From Kocuria salsicia (GTDB lineage Bacteria > Actinomycetota > Actinomycetes > Actinomycetales > Micrococcaceae): a DNA stretch of 64,000 bases. The notes under the pieces are model-generated. The model had not been told where the DNA came from, ran no database searches, and saw nothing but the letters and a program-made list of their open reading frames with translations. This document shows positions 8,169-16,365 of the stretch, one piece after another. The stretch is taken from the NCBI RefSeq assembly GCF_007681555.1, contig NZ_VELE01000002.1, positions 186,001 to 250,000 of the forward strand. The letters are read 5' to 3'. Each line of letters begins with the position of its first letter. The stretch's first letter is position 1. Both the position numbers and the translations under genes were made by a program.

Positions 8169-9464
8169 GTGAGTACGGACACGCAGACGTCCTCCGAATC
8201 CGGTGGATCCGTCATGGATTTCCTCCGCAAGGACACCACCGGTGGCCTCTTCCTGCTGATCGCCATGGTGCTCGCCCTGGTGCTGGCCAACTCTCCCTGG
8301 AGTGACTTCTACTTCGGGCTGCGCGACGCCGAGGTGGGCCCCGGCGAGGTGGCCGGACTGCAGCACACCGTGGGGCACTGGGCCGCGGACGGGCTGCTCG
8401 CGGTGTTCTTCTTCCTGACCGGCCTGGAGCTCAAGGCCGAGTTCGTGGACGGCGAGCTGCACAACATCCGCAAGGCGATCCTGCCGGTGGTGGCGGCCGC
8501 CGGCGGTGTGCTGGTGCCCGCGCTGATCTTCCTGGGGGTCAACCTCGCCTCCGGCGGCGAGCCCACGGCACTGCACGGCTGGGCGATCCCCACCGCCACG
8601 GACATCGCGTTCGCCGTCTCCGTCCTGGCCGTGGTGGGCTCGTCCCTCCCCGTGGCCATGCGCACGTTCCTGCTCACGCTGGCGGTCGTGGACGACCTCA
8701 TTGCCATCGCGATCATCGCGTTCGTGTACACCGAGAGCGTCAAGTTCCCGTTCCTGATCGGCGCGGCCGTGCTGCTCGCCCTGTTCTGGTTCCTCACCCA
8801 CAAGTACATGACCTGGTTCATGGACAAGCACTGGGCGGCGTGGGTCATCCTCCTGCCCATCGGTCTGGTCACCTGGTGGCTCGTGTACGAGTCCGGCATC
8901 CACGCCACGATCGCGGGTGTGCTGCTGGGCTTCATGGTCCCCGTGCTCAAGGAGAAACCGCGCATCATCCGCGAGGAGGACCCCCGGCTGGGCCTGGCCC
9001 CCACCCTGGAGCACCGCTTCCGTCCGCTGTCCAACGGCGTGATCATCCCGGTCTTCGCGTTCTTCTCGGCCGGCGTGGCCGTGGGCGGTCTCAGCGGCAT
9101 CAAGGACGCCGCCATGGACCCTGTGGCCCTGGGCATCGTGGCCGGTCTGGTGCTCGGCAAGCCCCTGGGCATCTTCGGGGCCGCGTGGCTGATGGACCGG
9201 TTCACGTCCGCGGAGAAGGACAAGGACTACACCTGGCTCGACATGCTCGGCATGACGTTCGTCGCCGGCATCGGCTTCACCGTGTCCCTGCTGGTCGCGG
9301 AGCTCAGCTTCGGCGAGGGCAGCCCCCACAGCGACCACGCCAAGGTGGGCATCCTGTGCGGCTCCCTCCTGGCGGCCGCGATCGGTGCGGCGTTCATGGC
9401 ACCGCGCAACGCCAAGTACAAGGCGATGCGCGCGGCGGGCAACGACCCCGACACCCTCGACTGA
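8169..9464 (+). CDS. nhaA: Na+/H+ antiporter NhaA
   Basis: This 431-aa antiporter, with about 12 membrane spans, exchanges external H+ for internal Na+ to control sodium and pH. It shows the family landmarks IPTATDIAFAVSVLAVVG (the Thr-Asp of the unwound helix IV) and LAVVDDLIAIAIIA, where the paired Asp residues match the ion-binding Asp163/Asp164 of E. coli NhaA. A hydrophilic lead of about 25 residues precedes the first span. GTG at 8169 is used, with GGGAGC about 9 bases upstream. It stands alone between two hairpin terminators. Confidence 0.95.
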   Translation: MSTDTQTSSESGGSVMDFLRKDTTGGLFLLIAMVLALVLANSPWSDFYFGLRDAEVGPGEVAGLQHTVGHWAADGLLAVFFFLTGLELKAEFVDGELHNIRKAILPVVAAAGGVLVPALIFLGVNLASGGEPTALHGWAIPTATDIAFAVSVLAVVGSSLPVAMRTFLLTLAVVDDLIAIAIIAFVYTESVKFPFLIGAAVLLALFWFLTHKYMTWFMDKHWAAWVILLPIGLVTWWLVYESGIHATIAGVLLGFMVPVLKEKPRIIREEDPRLGLAPTLEHRFRPLSNGVIIPVFAFFSAGVAVGGLSGIKDAAMDPVALGIVAGLVLGKPLGIFGAAWLMDRFTSAEKDKDYTWLDMLGMTFVAGIGFTVSLLVAELSFGEGSPHSDHAKVGILCGSLLAAAIGAAFMAPRNAKYKAMRAAGNDPDTLD

Positions 9465-9522
9465 CTGCCAGGTGGGGCGTCCCCGCCCACCACGTGCGAG
9501 CGCGGCAGCAGTCCTCCGCCGC

Positions 9523-9568
9523 ACATGAAAATCGACGGATCCATCCCAGGATCCGTCGATTTTCATGT
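9523..9568. terminator. Bidirectional 20-bp perfect stem between nhaA and pth
   Basis: Positions 9523-9542 and 9549-9568 are perfect complements with a 6-base loop (ATCCCA). The arms hold an AAAA/TTTT tract, so either strand gives a stem ending in T-rich sequence. It lies 58 bases past nhaA and about 160 bases before the end of the convergent pth, so it can serve both. It is less GC-rich than other hairpins here. Confidence 0.7.
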
Positions 9569-9725
9569 TCAGCGCGCCCCCTGCCACCTCGGCACCCCTG
9601 CAAGAACTGAGCAAGTGCACGTTGGGAAGCCCCGGAGTGCACATGCTCAGTGTTGGCAGGGCCAAAGTTGCGCCCGGGCGACCCCAGGCACCGAGTGCCG
9701 CCCGGGTGCCGCCTCCGGCGCCCGT

Positions 9726-10313
9726 TCAGGCCGGGTCGCGCGCGTGGAAGTGCTGCTGCGCCTCGGTGAGGCCCTGTTCGGTCAGCATCTCCACGGCATC
9801 CGCGGCATCGGAGACCAGCAGAGGCAGCTCCTTCGCCTGTGCCCCGGAGAAGCGCTTGAGCACATAGTCTGCGGTGTCCATCCGCCCCGGGGGCCGCCCC
9901 ACCCCCACACGCACCCGCACGTAGTCCCGGCCACCCATGGCCTTGGTGATGTCGCGCAGGCCGTTGTGCCCGCCCTCGCCGCCGCCGCGCTTGAGCTTGA
10001 CCGCACCGAACGGGAGGTCGACGTCGTCGTGCACCACCACGAGGTCCTCCAGTCCCAGGGAGTAGTACTTCGCCAGCGCACTCACCGGCCCCCCGGAGAC
10101 GTTCATGTAGCTCAACGGCTGAGCGAGCACGAGGCGCGGCGACCCGGGGCGCATCCGCGTCTCGGCAACGGCGGCCCGGGCCCTGTGTGCGGAGAGTTTC
10201 TCCCCCGCCCGCCGCGCGAGCTCGGCCACGACCATTGCTCCAACGTTGTGGCGCGTTCCGGCGTACGCGTCGCCGGGATTGCCCAGTCCCACCACCAGGG
10301 TGCGGTCCGTCAT
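9726..10313 (-). CDS. pth: Peptidyl-tRNA hydrolase
   Basis: This 195-aa enzyme recycles peptidyl-tRNA released from stalled ribosomes by cutting the ester between peptide and tRNA. The N-terminus LVVGLGNPGDAYAGTRHNVG holds the Pth signature with the catalytic His (RHNVG). Later landmarks are SYMNVSGGPV (Asn that positions the peptide), VVVHDDVDLPFG (catalytic Asp) and GGEGGHNGLRDI. ATG at 10313 is chosen because the fold starts there and GGAGAGGGAG lies upstream; the frame stays open further up. It follows rplY on the same strand with a gap of 126 bases, a pairing common in bacteria. Confidence 0.97.
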   Translation of the reverse strand: MTDRTLVVGLGNPGDAYAGTRHNVGAMVVAELARRAGEKLSAHRARAAVAETRMRPGSPRLVLAQPLSYMNVSGGPVSALAKYYSLGLEDLVVVHDDVDLPFGAVKLKRGGGEGGHNGLRDITKAMGGRDYVRVRVGVGRPPGRMDTADYVLKRFSGAQAKELPLLVSDAADAVEMLTEQGLTEAQQHFHARDPA

Positions 10314-10439
10314 CTCGTTCTCCCTCTCCTCGAGCCCTCTGTGAAGCCCCCGCAACGCCGAACGGCGGCAGACACACCAGGGTGCCTGCCGCCGCACGGG
10401 CCGCGCCGCACCCTGGCGGGCGCGACGAACGAGTGGTTC

Positions 10440-11069
10440 CTACTCGTTGTCCTCGGACTGCTCGGCGGCCTCCTCGGAGCCCTCGCCCTCGGACTCCTCG
10501 TCGGTCTCCGGCTCCTCGCCGAGGTCCTGCTCGACGGGCTCGGAGACGTTGACGACCAGCAGCTCCGGGTCGGAGACGAGCGTGACGCCGGAGGGCAGGG
10601 TGACGTCCGCGGCGTAGATGTGCTCGCCGGGCTCGCGGCCCTCGATGTCGATCTCGAAGTGCTCGGGCACCTTCAGGGCGTCCGCCTCGATCAGGAGCAC
10701 GTTCTCCTCGAGGTTGTGGACGGCGGTCGGGGCGACCTCGCCCGCGACGGACAGGGGAACCTCGACCTCGACGCGCTCGCCGCGGCGCACGGTCAGCAGG
10801 TCGATGTGCAGGATCTCGGGGCGCACCGCGTGGCGCTGCACCTCCTTGATCATGGCCAGGTGGCCCTCGCCGTCCACGTTGATCTCGAGCACGGCGTTGG
10901 GGTTGCGGGACGCGAGCATCATGTCGTGGCCCGGCAGGATCACGTGCAGCGGCTCGGCGCCGTGGCCGTAGATCACGGCGGGGATCTGGTCGTTGGCGCG
11001 CACGCGGCGGGCGTAGCCCTTGCCGAACTCGGTGCGCAGGGTGGCGGGAATGGTGATGACGTCCACCAT
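10440..11069 (-). CDS. rplY: Ribosomal protein bL25, CTC (long) form
   Basis: This 209-aa long form of L25 binds 5S rRNA in the large subunit; the CTC form carries an extra C-terminal beta domain. The N-terminal domain begins TLRTEFGKGYARRVRAND and contains IPAVIYGHG. The C-terminal TL5-like domain follows (residues about 95-185), then an acidic tail (EEAAEQSEDNE). ATG at 11069 has GAAGGAGA 7 bases upstream. Next on the strand is pth. Confidence 0.96.
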   Translation of the reverse strand: MVDVITIPATLRTEFGKGYARRVRANDQIPAVIYGHGAEPLHVILPGHDMMLASRNPNAVLEINVDGEGHLAMIKEVQRHAVRPEILHIDLLTVRRGERVEVEVPLSVAGEVAPTAVHNLEENVLLIEADALKVPEHFEIDIEGREPGEHIYAADVTLPSGVTLVSDPELLVVNVSEPVEQDLGEEPETDEESEGEGSEEAAEQSEDNE

Positions 11070-11714
11070 GGTGGGTCTCCTTCGATCGTGGGTCCGGATG
11101 GTCACCTCGGACCGTTCGGAGCTCCGGTGCTCTCGCACCGCGTGTCCGAACGACTTCCGATCGACGTGGTGCGGCACCCCACTCACGCTCCCCGGGGCGT
11201 GTTCACCGGGGTGGCGGATCGGGATCCACAGGCCGTCGTCGATAACGGGGCAGAGTCCTGCCCCCTCGCCTTGGCAACCCGCCCACGGTACCACGACGAC
11301 GCCGCGCGCCCGCCGCCCACGGGACCCTCCCCGCCGCCGTGGGGAGCGCCGTCGTCGCCCTCCGCAGGGCCGGCACACGTGCGCCGCCCATGAGCCGCGG
11401 AAACAGCGGGGCGTGGGCTCCACTGGGGGCGCAGGCACCCGGCGCGGCGGTGTCCACAACTCGGAGGCACGTGACCCCCAACCGGGCCACGAACCCCGCG
11501 ATCCCGGCCTGTCGGATGTCCACAATTGCGTACCGAATCATGCATTTCGGCAGTATTCGCCCACGTGGGAGGGTATATTCGGTGCTTAGCGGGCGTAAAT
11601 CTCGGGGGAGATGAACACCGTGGTGCGGGGGCCGCCTCTGACTCGGTCACCGCATCCGAGCGAGCGCGTGGGGTGTCTCGCCGTCGAACGGTTCTGGGGG
11701 AAGGTTCGTCGACC
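11070..11714. other. Intergenic region upstream of rplY (-) and the sugar transferase (+)
   Basis: This is 645 bases without a gene I can support. It should hold the rplY promoter on - and the sugar transferase promoter on +. The stretch 11520-11600 is clearly less GC-rich than the rest and has TATATT at 11574-11579 as a possible plus-strand -10 box, about 135 bases before the chosen start. Frames in the region lack the codon bias seen in neighbouring genes. Confidence 0.4.
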
Positions 11715-13196
11715 GTGTTCCAAAAAGCACAGCACAAGCACAGGCACGTCTCGTGGCGGCACAGCTACCAGCAGAAGCTGCGGCTCTACGACGCCGTGGC
11801 GCTGCTCCTGGCGGTGAGTCTCGCCCAGGCGCTGCGGTTCGGCTGGCTCCAGGGCCTGCTGCACGTGGACACGCTGCTGCCCGTGCCGTACTGGTTCGTG
11901 GGCCTCGTGCTCGCGGTGGTGTGGTGGGGCTGGCTCGAGCTGCGGGGCACGCGCGAGGTCCGGCTGATCGGCAACGGCGCCGAGGAGGCCAAGCAGGTGG
12001 TCACCGCCTCGCTCACGCTCTTCGCGGCCATTGCGATCGCCTCCTACGCGCTGGACGTGCCCACGGCCCGCGGCTACATCCTGATCGCCCTGCCGGTCGG
12101 CACCGTCGTGCTGCTGGCGGGTCGGATGACGGCTCGGCGCCAGCTGATCCTGCGCCGCGCCAAGGGCCAGAACATGTCCCGCACCATGGTCGTGGGCCGC
12201 TTCCCCGGTGCCGTGGAGCTCGTGGGCGAGCTGCAGGAGCGTCCGGACGCCGGTTTCGACCCCGTGGCCGTCTACATGCCCACGTCCCACCACCGCCTCC
12301 CCGCTTCGCTCTCCTCGGTGCGGCTGCCGCAAAACGCCCTCGCGGCGCAGGACCGCCCCAGTGTCTCGGGCATCGTGCAGGCGTGCCGTGAGCACGACGT
12401 CGAGACCCTGGTGATGGCCGCCGCCGTCCCCCTGAGCACCACGGAGATCCGGCACCTGGGGTGGGCGCTCGCGGACGAGCGGATCCGCCTGGTCATGAAC
12501 ACCGGCCTCACGGACATTGCCGGGCCGCGCATCCACACGCAGCAGCTTGCTGGTCTGCCGCTGATCCACGTGGCCACGCCCCGGTTCACCCGCGCCAAGA
12601 AGACCGTCAAGCGCCTGATCGACATCGTGGGCTCACTGACCGCACTGGTGCTGCTCTCGCCGGTCATGATCGGGCTGGCCGTTCTGGTCAGGGCGCACGA
12701 CGGCGGGCCCGCCCTCTTCGCCCAAGAGCGCGTGGGCATCGACGGCACCCGGTTCCGCATGCTCAAGTTCCGGTCCATGTACGTGGACGCAGAGGAGCGC
12801 AAGGCTGCCCTGCTGGCCACCAACGAGTCCGAGGGCGGGGTGCTCTTCAAGATGAAGGACGACCCCCGCGTGACGAAGCCGGGAACGTGGATGCGCCGCT
12901 ACAGCCTGGACGAGCTGCCCCAGTTCATCAACGTCCTCAACGGCACCATGTCGCTGGTGGGCCCACGCCCGCCCCTGGCCAGCGAGGTGGACAAGTACGA
13001 GCAGCACGTCTACCGCCGGCTGCGGGTCCGCCCCGGAATCACCGGCCTGTGGCAGGTCTCGGGCCGTTCGGACCTGGACTGGAACCAGAGCGTGCGCCTG
13101 GACCTGTACTACGTGGAGAACTGGTCCCCGGTCCAGGACCTGGTCATCATGCTGCGCACCGTCCGCGCGGTCTTCGCCTCGGACGGCGCCTACTGA
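11715..13196 (+). CDS. Exopolysaccharide polyprenyl-phosphate sugar-1-phosphate transferase
   Basis: This 493-aa priming enzyme would move a sugar-1-phosphate from a nucleotide sugar to undecaprenyl phosphate, the first step of polymer repeat synthesis. Residues about 20-130 form four membrane spans, followed by a Rossmann-like central domain (about 150-290). The bacterial sugar-transferase domain starts at KRLIDIVGS with one membrane helix, then FAQERVGIDG, LKFRSMYVDAE, MSLVGPRPPL and RPGITGLWQVSGRS. GTG at 11715 is preferred: GGGGAAGG sits about 10 bases upstream, and the longer open frame is unlike the family. A hairpin follows. It lies 4 kb from the wzx/wzy-like genes and between housekeeping genes. 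Confidence 0.9.
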   Translation: MFQKAQHKHRHVSWRHSYQQKLRLYDAVALLLAVSLAQALRFGWLQGLLHVDTLLPVPYWFVGLVLAVVWWGWLELRGTREVRLIGNGAEEAKQVVTASLTLFAAIAIASYALDVPTARGYILIALPVGTVVLLAGRMTARRQLILRRAKGQNMSRTMVVGRFPGAVELVGELQERPDAGFDPVAVYMPTSHHRLPASLSSVRLPQNALAAQDRPSVSGIVQACREHDVETLVMAAAVPLSTTEIRHLGWALADERIRLVMNTGLTDIAGPRIHTQQLAGLPLIHVATPRFTRAKKTVKRLIDIVGSLTALVLLSPVMIGLAVLVRAHDGGPALFAQERVGIDGTRFRMLKFRSMYVDAEERKAALLATNESEGGVLFKMKDDPRVTKPGTWMRRYSLDELPQFINVLNGTMSLVGPRPPLASEVDKYEQHVYRRLRVRPGITGLWQVSGRSDLDWNQSVRLDLYYVENWSPVQDLVIMLRTVRAVFASDGAY

Positions 13197-13219
13197 GCGT
13201 CACCCGCACCCCGCCCGTA

Positions 13220-13259
13220 GAGGACGCCGCTCTCCCACCACGGGGAGGGCGGCGTCCTC
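13220..13259 (+). terminator. Hairpin terminator after sugar transferase
   Basis: Arms GAGGACGCCGC (13220-13230) and its complement (13249-13259) are perfect, with inner CTCCC/GGGAG pairing and a small bulge. It starts 24 bases past the stop. Confidence 0.7.
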
Positions 13260-13534
13260 CGTCGTGGGCCCGCCCGAGCCGCCGCAACGGCGCCCGGAGC
13301 ACCGCGACGGCATCCAGGGCGCCCGAGGCCATCGGCAGTGCCATGAGGGCCTGCTTGGGCCGCGGGGCCTCGGAAATCGAAACTTTTCCGTCCCGAAATG
13401 ACTCCGTTATCAATCAGGGGACGCAAGATACATCGATTTTCATGGTGAACATTTACACTTTCTAGTGCGTCCCCCCAGGTCACTCCTCTTCCCCCATCGA
13501 GTGGCTTTCCCCCCACGCAGTAAAGGCATCACGC
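13260..13534 (+). promoter_or_regulatory. AT-richer upstream region of the GH25 lysozyme gene
   Basis: Bases 13370-13465 are far less GC-rich than anything nearby and probably contain the lysozyme promoter. TACACT at 13454-13459 is a possible -10 box; I could not assign a -35. The leader before the ATG is then about 70 bases. I looked for a cyclic-di-AMP (ydaO-type) riboswitch, common before actinobacterial cell-wall hydrolases, and did not find its conserved core. Confidence 0.4.
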
Positions 13535-15229
13535 ATGATCTCCCCCAGACGATCCGTCCTGCCCGCCGCCGTCACGGCCGCCGTGCTGACACTGTCCACC
13601 CTCATGCCCGCCGCAGCGGCGGACGACCCGCACGAGAACCTCAACCCCGCCAAGGGCGACGTGGTTTCCGTGGAGACCAAGGAGCTCGCGACGGTGGTCG
13701 AGGACCCCAAGCTCCCGGCCACTCCCCCCAAGACCGGTGACAAGAACCCCGGCGCCACCATGGGCCAGAAACTGAAGTCCATGGCGGACACCACCAAGCT
13801 CTCCGGCGCCTCCGAGAAGGAGGTGGAGAAGGTGGCGGCCACGGTGCTCGGCTCCGACGCCGCCTCCCCCAGCGCCACGCCGTCGGGCAAGGCGTCCGAC
13901 AAGGCCACCGGAAAGGCCTCGGCGGAGCCCACCACGGACGCGACGTCGTCCTCCTCCGCCCAGGCGGCCGGGCCCACGGCCGTGGGCCCGGCGGGCGCGA
14001 TGTCGCTGGTGATCCGGGCCAGCACCTGGCGCCCCGCGGGCATCGCGGGCATGGACGTCTCCGGCTGGCAGCCCGCCATCAACTGGAGCGCCGAGTACAA
14101 CGCGGGCGCGCGCTTCGCGTACGTGAAGACCACGGAGGGCATCAACTACCGCTCCGAGGCGTTCAACGACCAGTACACCGGTTCCTACGCGGTGGGCATG
14201 AACCGCGGCGGCTACCACTTCGCGCTGCCGTCCCAGTCCTCCGGAGCGGCGCAGGCGGACTTCTTCGTGAACAACGGCGGAGGCTGGTCCGCGGACGGGC
14301 GCACCCTGCCCGGGCTGCTGGACATCGAGTACAACCCGTACTCGGCCCTGGGCAACACGTGCTACAACATGTCCGCCGCGCAGATGAACACGTGGATCAA
14401 GTCCTTCTCGGACCGCTACAAGCAGCGCACCGGGCGCCTGCCCGCCATCTACACCACCACGGACTGGTGGCAGACCTGCACGGGCAACACGTCCCAGTTC
14501 AACAACCACCCCCTGCACCTCGCGTCCTACGGCGTGGCCAGCCCGGGGCGGATGCCCAACGGCTGGTCCACCCACGACATCTGGCAGTTCACGGACAACG
14601 GGCCGTTCTCCGGCGACTCCAACGTCTATGGCGGGTCCTGGGCGCGGTTCGCCTCCCTGGCATCCTCCAGCTCCTACAAGCCCCTGGGTGGCCGCGCCTC
14701 CGGGTACAGCGTGAGCGGCGGCATCGGGGCCGTGTACAACTCGACGGGCGGCGCCGCCACGTGGGGCTCCCCGGTGACGGGCGAGGGCAACGCCGCGTAC
14801 GGAGGGCGCTACCAGGAGTTCTCCCGCAACGGTGTGAAGTCCACCGGGTACTGGCACAGCCGCACCGGGGGGCACATGCTGCGCAACACCACGAGCATCG
14901 GCAAGAAGTTCATCTCCGCGGGCCGAGAGCGCGGTTACGGCTTCCCCCTGAACCAGGAGCGCAGCACGAGTGGCGGCGCCTACCAGGTCTTCCGAACCAC
15001 CGCGGGCAAGAACACCAAGGTGATGTGGAGCAGCCGCACCGGGTCCCACGCCGTCAAGGAGTTCGGCGCGATCGGACAGCGCTGGGCCAAGGCCGGCATG
15101 GAGCGCGGCTACGGCTTCCCCACCACGGACGAGTACCGGGCGGGCACCGAGGTCCGCCAGCAGTTCTCCAACGGCTACATGATCGGCTACGACACCGCGA
15201 CCGGTGTCACGCGGGTGGTCAGGCTGTGA
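13535..15229 (+). CDS. Secreted GH25 lysozyme with C-terminal LGFP repeats
   Basis: This 564-aa secreted muramidase would cut the beta-1,4 bond between N-acetylmuramic acid and N-acetylglucosamine. A signal peptide ends near residue 29 (AAAAD). A Ser/Thr/Ala/Lys-rich linker (30-165) follows. The GH25 domain (about 168-385) has GMDVSGWQP with Asp174 and the catalytic DIE motif at 263-265. The C-terminal 180 residues hold LGFP-type repeats (ERGYGFP occurs twice), a module seen in actinobacterial wall-associated proteins. ATG at 13535 has TAAAGG 10 bases upstream. It shares a + strand inset with the sugar transferase between prs and rplY, and a strong hairpin follows. Confidence 0.93.
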   Translation: MISPRRSVLPAAVTAAVLTLSTLMPAAAADDPHENLNPAKGDVVSVETKELATVVEDPKLPATPPKTGDKNPGATMGQKLKSMADTTKLSGASEKEVEKVAATVLGSDAASPSATPSGKASDKATGKASAEPTTDATSSSSAQAAGPTAVGPAGAMSLVIRASTWRPAGIAGMDVSGWQPAINWSAEYNAGARFAYVKTTEGINYRSEAFNDQYTGSYAVGMNRGGYHFALPSQSSGAAQADFFVNNGGGWSADGRTLPGLLDIEYNPYSALGNTCYNMSAAQMNTWIKSFSDRYKQRTGRLPAIYTTTDWWQTCTGNTSQFNNHPLHLASYGVASPGRMPNGWSTHDIWQFTDNGPFSGDSNVYGGSWARFASLASSSSYKPLGGRASGYSVSGGIGAVYNSTGGAATWGSPVTGEGNAAYGGRYQEFSRNGVKSTGYWHSRTGGHMLRNTTSIGKKFISAGRERGYGFPLNQERSTSGGAYQVFRTTAGKNTKVMWSSRTGSHAVKEFGAIGQRWAKAGMERGYGFPTTDEYRAGTEVRQQFSNGYMIGYDTATGVTRVVRL

Positions 15230-15259
15230 CACGCGGCTGATCCCACCGCGCCAACGATG

Positions 15260-15297
15260 ACGGCGGGCGGTCCCCTGGTCCGGGGACCGCCCGCCGT
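15260..15297. terminator. Bidirectional 16-bp perfect stem between GH25 gene and prs
   Basis: Arms at 15260-15275 and 15282-15297 are perfectly complementary with a 6-base loop. It lies 30 bases after the lysozyme stop and 27 bases past the convergent prs stop, so it likely ends both transcripts. Confidence 0.78.
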
Positions 15298-15324
15298 TCT
15301 CGTGCACCCGCTGGGCGGGCCCGC

Positions 15325-16305
15325 TCAGGAGTTGCCGTTGAACAGGCTCGTGACCGAGCCGTCCTCGAAAACCTCCTGGATGGCCCGGGCGATCAGGGGC
15401 GCAATGGAGAGCACCGTGAGGTTCTCGAAGGTGTTCTCCTCGGGCACCGGCAGGGTGTCGGTGACCACGACCTCGTCCGCCCCGCAGTTGGCGAGGCGCT
15501 CCACGGCCGGCCCGGAGAACACGGCATGGGTGGCGGCGATGATCACGTTGGTGGCGCCCTGGTCCTTGAGGACCTGCACCGCGCCGGTGATGGTTCCGCC
15601 GGTGTCGATCATGTCGTCGATGAGCACGCACGTGCGGCCCTTGATGTTGCCCACGACCTCCTTGGAGACCGCCTGGTTGGGCACGGTGATGTCACGGGTC
15701 TTGTGCACGAACGCCAACGGTGCACCGCCCAGGCGCTCAGCCCACTGCTCGGCCACGCGCACGCGGCCGGTGTCTGGGGAGACCACGGTGACGTTGTCCA
15801 CGTCCACCGCAGAGCGCACGTAGTCGCTGAGCAGCGGGATGGCCATGAGGTGGTCCACGGGGCCGTCGAAGAAGCCCTGGATCTGCGCCGTGTGCAGGTC
15901 CACGGACATCAGACGGTCCGCTCCGGCGGTCTTGTAGAGGTCCGCGATCAGGCGGGCAGAGATGGGCTCGCGGCCGCGGTGCTTCTTGTCCTGGCGGGCG
16001 TAGGGGTAGAAGGGGCTGACCACGGTGATGGACTTGGCGGAGGCCCGCTTGAGGGAGTCCAGCATGATGAGCTGCTCCATCAGCCACTGGTTGATGGGTG
16101 CGGGATGGGACTGGATGAGGAACGCGTCCGCACCGCGCACCGACTCGCCGAAGCGCACGTAGGTCTCGCCGTTGGCGAAGTCGTACGCGTCCGTGGGAAC
16201 CAGTTCCGTCCCCAGCTCGCTCGCGATGCTCTGCGCGAGTTCGGGGTGCGCCCGACCCGAGAGCAGAACCATGCGGTTCGAACCCGTGTTGGTGATGCCG
16301 GTCAT
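15325..16305 (-). CDS. prs: Ribose-phosphate pyrophosphokinase
   Basis: This 326-aa enzyme makes PRPP from ribose 5-phosphate and ATP, feeding purine, pyrimidine, His and Trp synthesis. Landmarks are FANGETYVRF, YARQDKKHRGREPISARL (ATP-binding flexible loop), the PRPP synthetase signature around SVDLHTAQIQGFFDGPVDHL, and the PRPP-binding loop LIDDMIDTGGTI. ATG at 16305 has AGGAAAG about 10 bases upstream. It follows glmU by 60 bases, the usual glmU-prs pair. Confidence 0.97.
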   Translation of the reverse strand: MTGITNTGSNRMVLLSGRAHPELAQSIASELGTELVPTDAYDFANGETYVRFGESVRGADAFLIQSHPAPINQWLMEQLIMLDSLKRASAKSITVVSPFYPYARQDKKHRGREPISARLIADLYKTAGADRLMSVDLHTAQIQGFFDGPVDHLMAIPLLSDYVRSAVDVDNVTVVSPDTGRVRVAEQWAERLGGAPLAFVHKTRDITVPNQAVSKEVVGNIKGRTCVLIDDMIDTGGTITGAVQVLKDQGATNVIIAATHAVFSGPAVERLANCGADEVVVTDTLPVPEENTFENLTVLSIAPLIARAIQEVFEDGSVTSLFNGNS

Positions 16306-16365
16306 GTGGACTCGCTTTCCTAGGATTCCTGCTGGATCACTTGCTCGCGCAGCGTGCGCCCGGGC

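Noticed and set aside
9525-9570. Reading frame starting MKIDGS at the nhaA/pth junction
   Set aside because: It is the perfect 20-bp stem read as protein; the same peptide appears on both strands because of the symmetry. It is a terminator.
11203-11541. Minus-strand frame of 112 codons starting MIRYAIVDIRQAG
   Set aside because: Only the first 30 residues look protein-like; the rest is Arg/Pro/Gly-rich, there is no ribosome site, and codon bias is absent.
11574-11579. GGGTAT/TATATT as a stress sigma factor promoter for the sugar transferase
   Set aside because: No matching -35 element at proper distance; kept only as a possible -10 box.
13260-13534. Cyclic-di-AMP riboswitch before the GH25 lysozyme
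   Set aside because: The position would fit, but I could not find the conserved paired core of the ydaO type.
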